Below, one piece after another: positions 16,343 through 27,831 of a stretch of 64,000 nucleotides of DNA. The translations under genes and the position numbers were made by a program. The notes under the pieces were generated by a model, which did not search any database, was not told where the DNA came from, and saw nothing but the letters and a program-made list of their open reading frames with translations. This DNA is from Limnohabitans sp. WS1 (GTDB lineage: Bacteria; Pseudomonadota; Gammaproteobacteria; Burkholderiales; Burkholderiaceae_C): assembly GCF_003063265.1 (NCBI RefSeq), contig NZ_NERU01000016.1, positions 1-64,000 of the forward strand, in the 5' to 3' direction. Within the stretch, counting starts at the first letter, position 1. Every line of letters begins with the position of its first letter.

Positions 16343-17749
16343 TTAACTGCCTGCCAGTTTCATGCGGTTGACCAAAATCGAGCCAGTCGTTTTGGCCCCC
16401 ATGTTGTAGGTGTCAGCGCCCACGGCTTCGATGCCCATGAGCATGTCCTTGAGGTTGCCCGCGATGGTGATCTCGTGCACCGGGTAGGCGATCTGGCCGT
16501 TCTCCACCCAAAAGCCGCTGGCCCCGCGTGAGTAGTCGCCCGTCACGTAGTTCACGCCCTGCCCCATTAACTCGATCACAAACAGGCCCGTGCCCAGCTT
16601 TTGCAGCATGGCGTCCAGGTCGTCGGTGGACTGCGTCAGGCGCGAAGTGAGTGTCAGGTTGTGCGAACCACCCGAGTTGCCCGTGGTCTTCATGCCCAGT
16701 TTGCGGGCCGAGTAGCTGGAGAGGAAGTAGCCCTCCACGCGCCCGCCCTTGACCACCTTGCGGCGAACGGAGCGCACGCCCTCGTCGTCAAACGGCGAGC
16801 TGCCCTTGCCGCGAAGCAAGTGCGGGTCTTCTTCAATGTCAATGTGTTTGGGGAACACCTTCTTGCCCAGCGAATCCAGCAAGAAGCTGCTCTTGCGGTA
16901 CAGCGCCCCGCCGCTCACGGCCTGCACAAAGCCGCCCAGCAGGCCAGCCGCCACAGGCGACTCGAACAGCACCGGGCACTCGGTCGTGGCGATCTTGCGG
17001 GCCCCCAGACGCGACAAAGCGCGTTCGGCGGCATAACGCCCCACCGCTTCGGGCGAGGCCATCTCGTCGGCCGAGCGCATCGAGGTGTACCAGGCGTCGC
17101 GCTGCATTTCGGCGTTGCGCCCTGGCAGCTTGGCGATCGGGGCGACCGAAATGCTGTGGCGCGAGCTGGCATAGCCGCCGCGAAAGCCATGTGTGTGGGC
17201 GCTGAAAAAATGGCTTTGCTGGGCCGACACGGCCGCGCCGTCGCTGTTGGTGATGCGGCGACTGGTCTTCAGGGCGGCGGCTTCGCACTGCAATGCAATA
17301 CGGGCCGCTTCTTCGCTGTTGATGGCCCAGGGGTGAAACAGGTCCAGATCGCGGTGGTTCGTTTCGATGTCGGCTTCGTCGGGCAGCCCGGCGGTGGGGT
17401 CTTCGGCGGTGAAGCGGGCGATGTCATAGGCCGCTTGCACCGTGCGCTCGATCGCTGCCTTGGAAAAGTCCGACGTGCTGGCATTGCCCCGGCGGTGGTC
17501 CACGTACACGGTCACGCCCAGCGACTTGTCGCGGTTGCGCTCCACGTTTTCCAGCTCGCCCTTGCGCACGCTGACTGACAGGCCACAACCTTCGGACGCC
17601 TCGGCACCCGCGTTGGTGGCACCCAGCTTTTTGGCGTGGTGCAAGGCGATGTCGACCAGCTCTTCAAAATGGGCACGTGAGTAGCTGAAGCCGTCGTGGG
17701 CATGCGCAGGGGTGGCGGTGGCGGTGTTTTTTTTCACGGAACTTTTCAC
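16343..17749 (-). CDS. pmbA: metalloprotease PmbA (TldE)
   Basis: The product has 468 residues if translation starts at the GTG at 17749, which follows GAGAA at a spacing of 7; a GTG at 17737 is the alternative. No in-frame ATG lies near the start. The sequence carries the TldD/TldE fold: an N-terminal YSRAHFEELVDIALHHAKKLGA segment and a C-terminal MGQGVNYVTGDYSRGASGFWVENG region. With TldD, PmbA forms a protease acting on unfolded peptides, for example microcin precursors and the CcdA antitoxin. It is divergent from darP, the usual pmbA-yjgA neighbourhood. The tldD partner is not in the window. Confidence 0.92.
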   Translation of the reverse strand: MKSSVKKNTATATPAHAHDGFSYSRAHFEELVDIALHHAKKLGATNAGAEASEGCGLSVSVRKGELENVERNRDKSLGVTVYVDHRRGNASTSDFSKAAIERTVQAAYDIARFTAEDPTAGLPDEADIETNHRDLDLFHPWAINSEEAARIALQCEAAALKTSRRITNSDGAAVSAQQSHFFSAHTHGFRGGYASSRHSISVAPIAKLPGRNAEMQRDAWYTSMRSADEMASPEAVGRYAAERALSRLGARKIATTECPVLFESPVAAGLLGGFVQAVSGGALYRKSSFLLDSLGKKVFPKHIDIEEDPHLLRGKGSSPFDDEGVRSVRRKVVKGGRVEGYFLSSYSARKLGMKTTGNSGGSHNLTLTSRLTQSTDDLDAMLQKLGTGLFVIELMGQGVNYVTGDYSRGASGFWVENGQIAYPVHEITIAGNLKDMLMGIEAVGADTYNMGAKTTGSILVNRMKLAGS

Positions 17750-17852
17750 GGAAGGGTTCTCAAAAAAAATGGCGGGCACCAGGCCCGCAGTGGCCGCTAT
17801 GATACTTGCCACCCAGCCCCAGCGCTGCATCTGAAAACGAGTTCCCCCAGTC

Positions 17853-18512
17853 ATGTCCCGTAAACCCAAAAAAGGCTATTTCGTCCGGGGTCAGTTTGTT
17901 GCCGAAGGCAGCGAGCTTGACCTGGAGTACAAGCGCGAGCTCAAAGGCGGCCTCGACGGCCCGAGCCGCACCGAACTCAAGCGCGAAAGCACCGAACTGC
18001 AAGACCTCGGCACAGAGCTGCTCACCCTGCGCCGCGACCTGATGGAGGGCCTGACCTTGCCCGACAAACTGGTCGATGGCTTGGCCGAAGCCAAGCGCAT
18101 CACCAACTTCGAAGGCAAGCGCCGCCAAATGCAGTTCATTGGCAAGCAAATGCGCCTGCTCAGTCCCGAAACCCTGCAAGCCGTGCGCGAAGCCCTGGAC
18201 ATCCAGCGCCTGGGCAGCGCCAAAGACACCCAAGCCCTGCACCTGGCCGAAGCCTGGCGTGACCGGCTGATTGCCGACGATGCTGCTGTCGGTGAATGGA
18301 TTGCACATTACGCACAAACCGACATCCAGCAGCTGCGTGCCTTGGTGCGCCAGGCACGCAAGGACGCCGTGCCAGTGACCAACGCAGCCGTGTCGCAAGG
18401 CCTGGCCCCGCGCCAAGGCCGTGCTTACCGCGAGCTGTTCAAGCTGGTGCGCAGCGTGCTGACAGGCGGCCAGAGCGATGAGACCCCCGACGAGGAAGCC
18501 GAAGATGAGTGA
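17853..18512 (+). CDS. darP: ribosome biogenesis factor DarP (YjgA, DUF615)
   Basis: The 219-residue charged, helical protein matches the YjgA family: SRTELKRESTELQDLGTELL near the N-terminus, an ITNFEGKRRQMQFIGKQMR block and a C-terminal RAYRELFKLVR. E. coli YjgA/DarP associates with late 50S precursors and promotes peptidyl-transferase-centre maturation. The family link comes from sequence and from the divergent pmbA neighbour. The acidic C-terminus (DETPDEEAEDE) overlaps the start of mog by 8 bp, indicating co-transcription. Confidence 0.92.
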   Translation: MSRKPKKGYFVRGQFVAEGSELDLEYKRELKGGLDGPSRTELKRESTELQDLGTELLTLRRDLMEGLTLPDKLVDGLAEAKRITNFEGKRRQMQFIGKQMRLLSPETLQAVREALDIQRLGSAKDTQALHLAEAWRDRLIADDAAVGEWIAHYAQTDIQQLRALVRQARKDAVPVTNAAVSQGLAPRQGRAYRELFKLVRSVLTGGQSDETPDEEAEDE

Positions 18513-19113
18513 ATCCAACGCCACGATCCCTTTTGACCCGGTCAAGATCGGCATCGTGTCCATCAGCGACCGCGCCAGCACCGGCGTGTACGAAGACAAA
18601 GGCCTGCCCGCGCTGCAAGACTGGTTGACCCGTGCGCTGCACAACCCCATCACTTTCGAGCCGCGCCTGATTCCCGACGAAAAAGACCGCATCAGCGCCA
18701 CCCTGATCGAGTTGGTCGATGCCGGCTGCAGCTTGGTGCTGACCACGGGCGGCACCGGCCCCGCCCTGCGCGACGTGACGCCCGAAGCCACGTTGGCCGT
18801 GGCCGACAAGGAAATGCCCGGCTTTGGCGAGCAAATGCGCCAAATCAGCCTGAAGTTTGTGCCCACGGCCATCCTGTCGCGCCAAGTCGCCGTCATTCGG
18901 GGGCAGAGCCTCATCATCAACCTGCCGGGCCAGCCCAAATCGATTGCAGAGACCCTGGAAGGCCTGAAGGACGCCGAGGGCAAAGCCGTGGTGCACGGGA
19001 TTTTTGCGGCCGTGCCTTATTGTGTGGATTTGATTGGCGGGCCTTACATTGAAACCCGCGATGAAGTCTGCAAAGCTTTCCGACCCAAAACTGCCATCCG
19101 ACCTGCCCGCTGA
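18505..19113 (+). CDS. mog: molybdopterin adenylyltransferase
   Basis: The 202-residue protein starts at MSESNATIPF, overlapping the end of darP. It carries the MoCF/MogA signatures KIGIVSISDRAS, LTTGGTGPALRDVTPEAT and PGQPKSIAETLEG. MogA adenylates molybdopterin to prepare it for molybdate insertion by MoeA. Length agrees with E. coli MogA (195). No other molybdenum-cofactor gene is nearby. A large hairpin follows the stop, before the rpoD promoter region. Confidence 0.95.
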   Translation: MSESNATIPFDPVKIGIVSISDRASTGVYEDKGLPALQDWLTRALHNPITFEPRLIPDEKDRISATLIELVDAGCSLVLTTGGTGPALRDVTPEATLAVADKEMPGFGEQMRQISLKFVPTAILSRQVAVIRGQSLIINLPGQPKSIAETLEGLKDAEGKAVVHGIFAAVPYCVDLIGGPYIETRDEVCKAFRPKTAIRPAR

Positions 19114-19117
19114 GGCC

Positions 19118-19158
19118 TGCCCCTCAGGTCAAGGCTGAAGCCCCCAGCCTCAGGGGCA
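19118..19158 (+). other. large hairpin after mog
   Basis: TGCCCCT-C-AGG pairs with CCT-C-AGGGGCA across one C-C mismatch, and GGCTG pairs with CAGCC inside. No U-run follows (CCCCAAACATGG), so it is not a classical terminator. It could act as a 3' stabilising or Rho-assisted element. The rest of the 331-bp gap to rpoD shows only the -10 noted below. Confidence 0.4.
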
Positions 19159-19191
19159 CCCCAAACATGGCGCTGCCGTGGCATATTTGGT

Positions 19192-19197
19192 TATAAT
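19192..19197 (+). promoter_or_regulatory. candidate rpoD promoter -10
   Basis: A perfect TATAAT lies 248 bp before the rpoD ATG. No convincing -35 is present. The call implies a long rpoD leader of roughly 240 nt, in which no further signal or ORF is seen. Confidence 0.45.
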
Positions 19198-19444
19198 CAA
19201 CGTTTTTCGGCAAGCGCGACAGCAGCACCTCCGGCCAGACCACCGCCATCCAAGCGACGCCCCCATGTGGGCAGGTCACCGTTCCGCAAGGACTGCACAC
19301 CAAATGTTCGCCCACCCCCTTGCCATTGCAGATTTGAATCCCACCTGAGGATTTGATCTGTGCCTTAACCCACGCCCGCGCCGGGATGTATTAGGCGCTG
19401 ACTGTGTCTGTTTCCTTGTCCCTTTTTGTGTTTCGAGGTTCGCC

Positions 19445-21931
<2,487 letters not shown>

Positions 21932-21955
21932 ACCACTCGGCCCTCAAAAGCGCAA

Positions 21956-21989
21956 AGCCTCCAGACTGCCCCGTCTGGAGGCTTTTTTT
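21956..21989 (+). terminator. intrinsic terminator after rpoD
   Basis: AGCCTCCAGAC (21956-21966) pairs perfectly with GTCTGGAGGCT (21973-21983) and is followed by seven T residues. Confidence 0.95.
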
Positions 21990-22161
21990 ATTGCGCCCAA
22001 AAACCGGCGCACATCACCCGAGCTGACCCGACTTCACCCAAACGGGCCTCCATGCCAGCACAGCTTTCATCTGAAGAGCGCCATGCGTCCGGTGCCGCAC
22101 ATATAAACATTGATTTATAAATAAAATAATAAAAACAATCGAAACAATAAATAGTCAATCA

Positions 22162-22845
22162 ATGCTCAATCCATCAAAAAATTTGATGCTCAAACATTTG
22201 ATCCAGGAAAAATACCTGCGACTCCTGCCCCACTTTCAGCTGGTGTGCCTGGAAGCTGACCAACTGATTTTCAGACCGCACGAAAACATCCAATTTGTAT
22301 TTTTCCCCGTCAGCGCCATCATCGCCATGCAAATTGACATGGCCAACGGTGCCAGTGCAGACATCGTGTTGATTGGCAAAGAAGGCATGGTGGGCAGTGG
22401 TGTCATGGGGGGAAACCAAAATTTCAGCCGCGCCAAGGTGCGCTTTGCCGGGTTTGCCTACAAACTTCCCTTGGGCTTGTTCCAGTCAGAGCTGGGACAA
22501 AACAACGACTTTCTCAAAATCTGGATGGCCACCACACGGCAAATGATTTTGCAAATTGCCATGCCCACTGTGTGCAGCAGCAAGCACAGCAACGAACAAC
22601 AAATTGTGCGCTGGATCATGAACACGCTGGACAAAACCGAAGGGCAAAGTCTCCAAATCACCCACCAGGAAATCGCAGACATTCTGGGCATACGTCGCGA
22701 ATCGGTGACATTGGCGGCCGGCAAATTGAGCCAAGAAGGTTTGATCGAAGTCACCCGAGGCCAGTTGCGGGTGCTCGATCGGCCACTGTTGCAATCGCGT
22801 GCGTGTGATTGCTACCGATTCATGAATCCGGCCAACGCGCATTGA
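22162..22845 (+). CDS. Crp/Fnr-family transcriptional regulator
   Basis: The 227-residue protein has an N-terminal cyclic-nucleotide-binding-like beta roll (residues about 20-130, with FFPVSAIIAMQID and LIGKEGMVG). A C-terminal winged HTH follows (ITHQEIADILGIRRESVTLA, residues about 170-190). The ligand pocket lacks the canonical cAMP-binding RxS motif as far as can be seen, and the Fnr iron-sulfur cysteines are absent. It is the kind of Crp-like regulator often found with signalling genes. It precedes the binding-protein/GGDEF-EAL pair by 28 bp and may share its transcript. The roughly 60 bp upstream are extremely AT-rich (22098-22161), consistent with a promoter. Confidence 0.85.
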   Translation: MLNPSKNLMLKHLIQEKYLRLLPHFQLVCLEADQLIFRPHENIQFVFFPVSAIIAMQIDMANGASADIVLIGKEGMVGSGVMGGNQNFSRAKVRFAGFAYKLPLGLFQSELGQNNDFLKIWMATTRQMILQIAMPTVCSSKHSNEQQIVRWIMNTLDKTEGQSLQITHQEIADILGIRRESVTLAAGKLSQEGLIEVTRGQLRVLDRPLLQSRACDCYRFMNPANAH

Positions 22846-22873
22846 TGGGCAAGCCACTCGCGAGACATCACTC

Positions 22874-24100
22874 ATGAACCCATGCCCTGGACCTTTGCGC
22901 AAGTGGGCTCAAAAATGGCTGCCCCGCCTTGTGACCTTGGCTGCAGGCGCAGGGGCTTTCACAGTCTGGGCACAAAGTGGTGTCAACCCCCATCTCGCCC
23001 CCGTCTGGATCGGGTTTGACGATGCCTACAGCCTCAAGACCAACACCTCGGCCATGGCCATTGAATGGGGCATTCAGGCCGCCATGGAAGAAATCAACAG
23101 CGGTGGCGGCGTCTTGGGTGGCCGCCCCCTGAAACTGATCAGCACCGACAACAAAGGCCTGTCTGCACGCGGCAAGGACAATTTCGTCACCTTGGCCAAA
23201 ACCCAGAATTTGGTGGCGGTGCTGACCGGAAAATACAGCCCCATCAGCGTCGAAATGTTGCCCGAGGCCCATCGATTGCAGGTGCCGCTGATCAGCGTTT
23301 GGGGATCGGCCGACCCCATCACGGACCACGAATTCAAACCGTCCTATTCGTTTCGCGTCTCACTCAAGGACGCCTGGGGCGTCGAGGCCATGGTCAAGCG
23401 CCTGGCCACCCGATATGGCGCACAACGCGCCTGCGCCATCTTGCCCAATACCGCTTGGGGAAGATCGGCAGAAAAAGTGATTCAGAAAAAAACGGACCAC
23501 GACAAAGTCAGCTTCACCGTGATCCGCTGGTACAACTGGGGAGATCTGTCCCTCAAGACCCACTACCAAAACTGCCTGGATGCGCAAACCCAGGGCTTGC
23601 TCTTTGTCGGTAACGAAAAAGAAGCTGCCATTTTGATCAAGGAAATGGCCACGCACCCCAGCGCCATGCGATTGCCCGTGGTCTCCCATTGGGGCGCCGT
23701 AGGCGGCACCTTGCACGACATGGTCAAAGACGAGCTGAACTTGGTGCAAGTCGATTTCATACAGACTTTCACTTTCCATCAGAACAAACGGCCCCGAGCT
23801 GTTTATCTGGCCAACTGGATCTTGAAAAACAAAGGCATCAAAAGCCCACATGACATCCCCAGCGCCGTGGGGGCCGCGCATGCCTATGACACCGTGCACC
23901 TGATTGCCAGCGCTGTGCAAATCGCTCAAACCACTTCGCCCCCAAAAATCAGACAAGCCCTGGAAACACTCCCTCCCTTCAGCGGCGCGGTCAAGCACTA
24001 CGCCCAAGCCTTCACCCCGCAACGGCATGATGCCCTGGACAAATCGCAAGTCCTGTTTGTCAAACTGACCCCCACGGGCCAATTGACAGCGCTGGATTGA
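22874..24100 (+). CDS. periplasmic ABC-type substrate-binding protein (branched-chain amino acid type)
   Basis: The 408-residue protein has an N-terminal hydrophobic signal (LVTLAAGAGAFTVWAQ). The mature part is a type I periplasmic-binding fold: IEWGIQAAMEEINSGGGVLGGRPLKL and VLTGKYSPISVEMLPEAH resemble LivJ/urea-binding proteins. No ABC permease or ATPase genes are present. The next gene, starting one base after the stop, encodes a membrane GGDEF/EAL protein. The likely role is therefore ligand sensing in the periplasm with signal transfer to c-di-GMP metabolism, rather than import. That coupling is an inference from gene order. Confidence 0.85.
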   Translation: MNPCPGPLRKWAQKWLPRLVTLAAGAGAFTVWAQSGVNPHLAPVWIGFDDAYSLKTNTSAMAIEWGIQAAMEEINSGGGVLGGRPLKLISTDNKGLSARGKDNFVTLAKTQNLVAVLTGKYSPISVEMLPEAHRLQVPLISVWGSADPITDHEFKPSYSFRVSLKDAWGVEAMVKRLATRYGAQRACAILPNTAWGRSAEKVIQKKTDHDKVSFTVIRWYNWGDLSLKTHYQNCLDAQTQGLLFVGNEKEAAILIKEMATHPSAMRLPVVSHWGAVGGTLHDMVKDELNLVQVDFIQTFTFHQNKRPRAVYLANWILKNKGIKSPHDIPSAVGAAHAYDTVHLIASAVQIAQTTSPPKIRQALETLPPFSGAVKHYAQAFTPQRHDALDKSQVLFVKLTPTGQLTALD

Positions 24101-24101
24101 C

Positions 24102-26717
24102 ATGGGTGAAGCAGCATCCATCAAAGCCCAGATCAGCCGCGATGTTTTTGGCTTGTTTGGCACTTACCTCATTGGGGTCACCAGCCTGAGCATCTTGTTG
24201 GCCAGCTACGGCATTTATGCTTTTCAACAAGAGGACTTCAAGCACTACAAAGCCTTGATGTCGACCCGGCTGTCGTTTGAATTCAATTCTGCGGTCAAAC
24301 AATCTGCCGACCTGGCCCAGTCCACCAAAGTCTGGACAGGTTTGACCGACTCCAGCGGACGTGGCCAGTACCTGGTGCCCCTGTTGACCCAGGCCAATCA
24401 AAACCCCAACAGTCAATTTGAACTGCTCGATTACCTGGGCAGACCTTTCGTGCAAGGTCAACATGCAACGAGCTTGGCTCTGAAATCACAGACCAACATT
24501 CAAAAAACCATTCAAGACAGCCAGACCCATCTGCAACTCATCCAACTGGGGCAACAAGATCATTTGAGCGTCAGCAGGCCGATCTCTGCAGATTTTTCGG
24601 ACAGCCCCATCGGGCTTGTTTTGCTTGATCTGGATCTGGGCAACATCATGTCGGTGTTGAATTTTCCGGAAGACCTGAAAGTGAACTACCAACTCAGGCC
24701 TTTTGACAAAACGTCCGAGCTCACCGAGCACACCGAAGCTTTCGTGTTTGAGTGGCGCGATGGCGGCAAAAATTTCGCCCTGCACATTCAACTGCAACAA
24801 ACGTATTGGTCTGCCTTCAAGTTTGTCGTGGCTGGTTTGCTGCTCTCTTTGAGCAGTGCAGGTTTGCTGTTGCTCGGGCTCAAACGGTGGACAAGGCTGT
24901 TTTCTGAACGCACCACGCTGCGTTTGGAAAACCTGGTTCAACTGGCCTCGGACATTGTGCAAGGCCATGGCATCAAAAGTATTGATGCCCACTCAGGTGA
25001 TGAAATTTCCAAAGTGTCCGGTGCCTTGCAAAACATGCTGCAAAAGCAACAATTGGCCACCCAAAAATTGCAGGTTTTTTCAAGAATTTTTGAGACCGCT
25101 GCCGAGGCGATCTTGATCACCAATCCGCAGGGTTTGATCATGGATGTCAACACCGCCTTGACCGACATGACCGGTTACAGCCGACAAGAGCTGATCAACC
25201 AACCCGCAGGACGGCTGTACATCCAGGATCACAAGGACCTGGATGCCAAGATCATTGCCGACACGGTCCGACGCTTGGGCGCTTGGCGAGGAGAAACCTA
25301 TTTCTTGAGCAAGCAGCAATCGCAGTTGCCAGTGCTGCTGTCTGTGTCTGCCTTGCTGGGAGAGCAAGGCGAAAGCCAAGGCCATGTGTCTGTGTTTTCG
25401 GACATTCGCGCCATTCGCGATGCCGAGAAAAAACTCAAAAATCTGTTGTGCGAAGACGTCCTCACAGGTTTGCCCAACTACAGAGGATTTCTTGAATACA
25501 TCCATCAAAAAAATGGCGATGATGGGTTTGTCTTGCTGTTCATTGACCTTGATCATTTCAAAAACATCAACGACACATTTGGCCATGAACAAGGCGACGA
25601 AGTGCTCAGGCAAACCGCACAACATCTGAAATCAACCCTGCCTGAGGGTAACTTTTTGTGTCGCAGATCCGGCGACGAATTCATCGCCGTCCTGGACGTC
25701 AAGACGCCATGGCCCGCGTTTCAAGACACCTTGAAACGGATTTTTGAACCCGCACTCTTGACCCTCAACCACCTTGGCGCAGTGCAAGTCACAGCCACCT
25801 TCAGCGCAGGCGCAGCCGTCTATCCTGACCATTCCAGCAGCATCCATGAACTGCTGGTTTTTGCAGACACCGCCCTGCTTTTTGCCAAGGCATCAGGCCG
25901 CAATCAAATTCAATGGCTCAACGCCCAAATGATGTCGGACACCCTGCGCAAAGCCAAAGTGGACAGCAAATTGGCCGGGGCCATTCGCGAAGGCAAAATC
26001 ACACCACACTACCAGCCTGAAGTGGACATGCTGACCGGAGAAATCGTGGGTTTTGAAGCCTTGGCGCGTTGGCATGATGAGGAACTGGGCGCAGTCAGTC
26101 CGGCTGAATTCATTGACCTGGCCGAACAATCGGGCCTGATTGTCCCCTTGACCCAAAGCATGTTCCAACAGGTGGTGCATGACAGCCTGGCGATCCGCCT
26201 GAAATTTCCCAAAGCCGTGATTTCTTTCAACTCCTCGCCCCAATTGCTGGCAGGAAAACGGCTCTTCACCATCCTCTCAGCGCTGGCGGCCGATTTGGAA
26301 AATGGCCTGGACGCCTTTGTGCTTGAAATCACGGAGTCGGATTTTGGTTTAAGTCCCCAAGAGCTGTCCATTCAACTGCAGTCCATCATGGGCTTGGGGC
26401 TTCGCATTGCCATCGACGACTTTGGCAAGTCCTATTCATCGCTGTCACGTCTGTCAACTCTGCCCATTCAGAAACTGAAAATCGACATGTCCTTCACGGC
26501 TGGGCTCGATCGAAAAGAAAACGAAAAAATTGTTCTGGGCATTTTGGCTTTGGCCAAGTCCATGGAGCTTGAAGTCACATCGGAAGGGGTTGAAACCCGT
26601 TTCCAACGTGACACCTTGCTGCGTTTGGGGTGCAGGCAAGCACAGGGCTTTTTTTACAGCAAACCCATGCCACTGGCTGCGCTTTTGTTGTTGCCGAGTC
26701 ACTTGCTCATCGATTGA
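24102..26717 (+). CDS. membrane sensor with PAS, GGDEF and EAL domains
   Basis: The 871-residue protein has two transmembrane helices (about 18-40 and 230-255) enclosing a periplasmic sensor region. A HAMP-like segment and a PAS domain (about 325-440) follow. The GGDEF domain has active-site motif SGDEF (523-527) in place of GGDEF. The EAL domain has EAL at 652-654, FNSSP, EITES, DDFGKSYSSL, KLKID, SEGVET and QGFFYSKPM, so all expected metal and catalytic residues appear intact. The EAL half is probably an active c-di-GMP phosphodiesterase; cyclase activity with SGDEF is less certain. It is translationally close to the upstream binding protein, which may regulate it. Confidence 0.93.
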   Translation: MGEAASIKAQISRDVFGLFGTYLIGVTSLSILLASYGIYAFQQEDFKHYKALMSTRLSFEFNSAVKQSADLAQSTKVWTGLTDSSGRGQYLVPLLTQANQNPNSQFELLDYLGRPFVQGQHATSLALKSQTNIQKTIQDSQTHLQLIQLGQQDHLSVSRPISADFSDSPIGLVLLDLDLGNIMSVLNFPEDLKVNYQLRPFDKTSELTEHTEAFVFEWRDGGKNFALHIQLQQTYWSAFKFVVAGLLLSLSSAGLLLLGLKRWTRLFSERTTLRLENLVQLASDIVQGHGIKSIDAHSGDEISKVSGALQNMLQKQQLATQKLQVFSRIFETAAEAILITNPQGLIMDVNTALTDMTGYSRQELINQPAGRLYIQDHKDLDAKIIADTVRRLGAWRGETYFLSKQQSQLPVLLSVSALLGEQGESQGHVSVFSDIRAIRDAEKKLKNLLCEDVLTGLPNYRGFLEYIHQKNGDDGFVLLFIDLDHFKNINDTFGHEQGDEVLRQTAQHLKSTLPEGNFLCRRSGDEFIAVLDVKTPWPAFQDTLKRIFEPALLTLNHLGAVQVTATFSAGAAVYPDHSSSIHELLVFADTALLFAKASGRNQIQWLNAQMMSDTLRKAKVDSKLAGAIREGKITPHYQPEVDMLTGEIVGFEALARWHDEELGAVSPAEFIDLAEQSGLIVPLTQSMFQQVVHDSLAIRLKFPKAVISFNSSPQLLAGKRLFTILSALAADLENGLDAFVLEITESDFGLSPQELSIQLQSIMGLGLRIAIDDFGKSYSSLSRLSTLPIQKLKIDMSFTAGLDRKENEKIVLGILALAKSMELEVTSEGVETRFQRDTLLRLGCRQAQGFFYSKPMPLAALLLLPSHLLID

Positions 26718-26726
26718 GCAACACCC

Positions 26727-27131
26727 TCAGCGCGACTGCGCTTTGTTGCCGTAAGGGCAATGGTTGGGACGTGGCCCCACCTGCGGGTGCAGGCGGCAAG
26801 TGTTGGGCCGCTTGTCATACACCGTGCAGCGGCGGGTTTTGGCGTCCAGAAACTGGCAGTCGCCGCTGGCACGGCGTGCCAAGCTGAAGATGCTGTTCTT
26901 GAAGTTGAAATGCTCGATCAAGCCGGCTTTGGAGAGGCGCTTGGCAATTTGTTTGGGGTCTTCGTGCTCGGCCTCAAAGGGGTCCACCAGCTCCAGCCGC
27001 ACCAGATCGGCCAACTTGACCTCGACCGGCATGGTGCAGCAGTTGGCCGCACAGGTGTCACACAAACCGTTTTTGTAACGGGTCCAGGTTTCGCAACGGT
27101 CAACGTCAACGACGGCAATGGGGGATCTCAT
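26727..27131 (-). CDS. YkgJ-family cysteine cluster protein
   Basis: The 134-residue protein has the CxxCxxxCC-type cluster (GLCDTCAANCCTMP), then GDCQFLD, RRCTVYDKRPNTCRLHP and NHCPYG. This cysteine spacing defines the YkgJ/CxxCxxCC family (UPF0153), thought to bind zinc or an iron-sulfur cluster. The biochemical role is unknown. It is convergent with the GGDEF/EAL gene, 9 bp away, and lies downstream of the methyltransferase gene on the same strand. Confidence 0.85.
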   Translation of the reverse strand: MRSPIAVVDVDRCETWTRYKNGLCDTCAANCCTMPVEVKLADLVRLELVDPFEAEHEDPKQIAKRLSKAGLIEHFNFKNSIFSLARRASGDCQFLDAKTRRCTVYDKRPNTCRLHPQVGPRPNHCPYGNKAQSR

Positions 27132-27158
27132 GGGCGGGATTATCCCGGATGCGCCAAC

Positions 27159-27773
27159 TCACGCCGCTTGTGCTTGGCCCCAGTAGTGAAATGTCATCGG
27201 GCGCGGACCCGCCAGGTAGCCCGACTGGATGCTGGATGCAAAGCCTGTTTCTTCCAACAAAGCAGGTATGTCACGCCCCAGCTGGCAGCCCCCAGCCAGC
27301 GGACCCCACAGCGGTTGCAGGCGGTCCTGCCATCGGCGCACAGCTTCGTCAGGTGCCCGGCCGTGTTCGCAAAACAAGAGCTTGCCGCCCGGCACCAGCA
27401 CCCTGCGCATCTCGCGCAGGGCTTGTGCCGCATCCGGGATGCTGCACAGGGTGTAGGTGCAGACCACGGTGTCAAAGCTGGCATTGGCCGTGGGCAATTG
27501 CTCGGCCGACAAGCCCATCAGTTCCACTTCAATGCCTGCTTCGCGGCTGCGCTTTTGGGCCAAGCGGTGCATCTGCATGGCCGGGTCCACACCCACCAGG
27601 CGAGTGATGCGGGTTCGGTCGTAAAACGGCAGGTTACGGCCAGTGCCCATGCCGATCTCCAGCACACGACCCTGCGCTTGGGGCACCAACTGGCGGCGCT
27701 GCGCCTGCACCATGGGCAGGCCGCAGGCGATGTCGATCAGGTAGGGCAAGACGTAGCGGTCATAAATAGTCAT
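27159..27773 (-). CDS. class I SAM-dependent methyltransferase
   Basis: The 204-residue protein starts at MTIYDRYVLPYLIDIACGLP; the ATG at 27773 follows GGAGG at a spacing of 8. Motif I is VLEIGMGTGRNLPFYD, with acidic VGVDPAMQMH, the post-I region FDTVVCTYTLCSIPD, and VLVPGGKLLFCEHG. This is the UbiE/COQ5-like Methyltransf_11 class. The substrate is unknown and could be a quinone, phospholipid or other small molecule. The frame stays open upstream into the REP array, but that part is repeat-encoded and has no ribosome binding site. The tandem repeat array begins 59 bp upstream of its start. Confidence 0.85.
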   Translation of the reverse strand: MTIYDRYVLPYLIDIACGLPMVQAQRRQLVPQAQGRVLEIGMGTGRNLPFYDRTRITRLVGVDPAMQMHRLAQKRSREAGIEVELMGLSAEQLPTANASFDTVVCTYTLCSIPDAAQALREMRRVLVPGGKLLFCEHGRAPDEAVRRWQDRLQPLWGPLAGGCQLGRDIPALLEETGFASSIQSGYLAGPRPMTFHYWGQAQAA

Positions 27774-27831
27774 GGCAATGGCCTCCGGCCCTGTGAAGGT
27801 TAAAGTGAAAGGAATGTCGACAGGGACATTA

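Noticed and set aside
19118..19158. Intrinsic terminator of mog
   Set aside because: The stem is strong but no U-tract follows on either side, so it is listed only as a hairpin.
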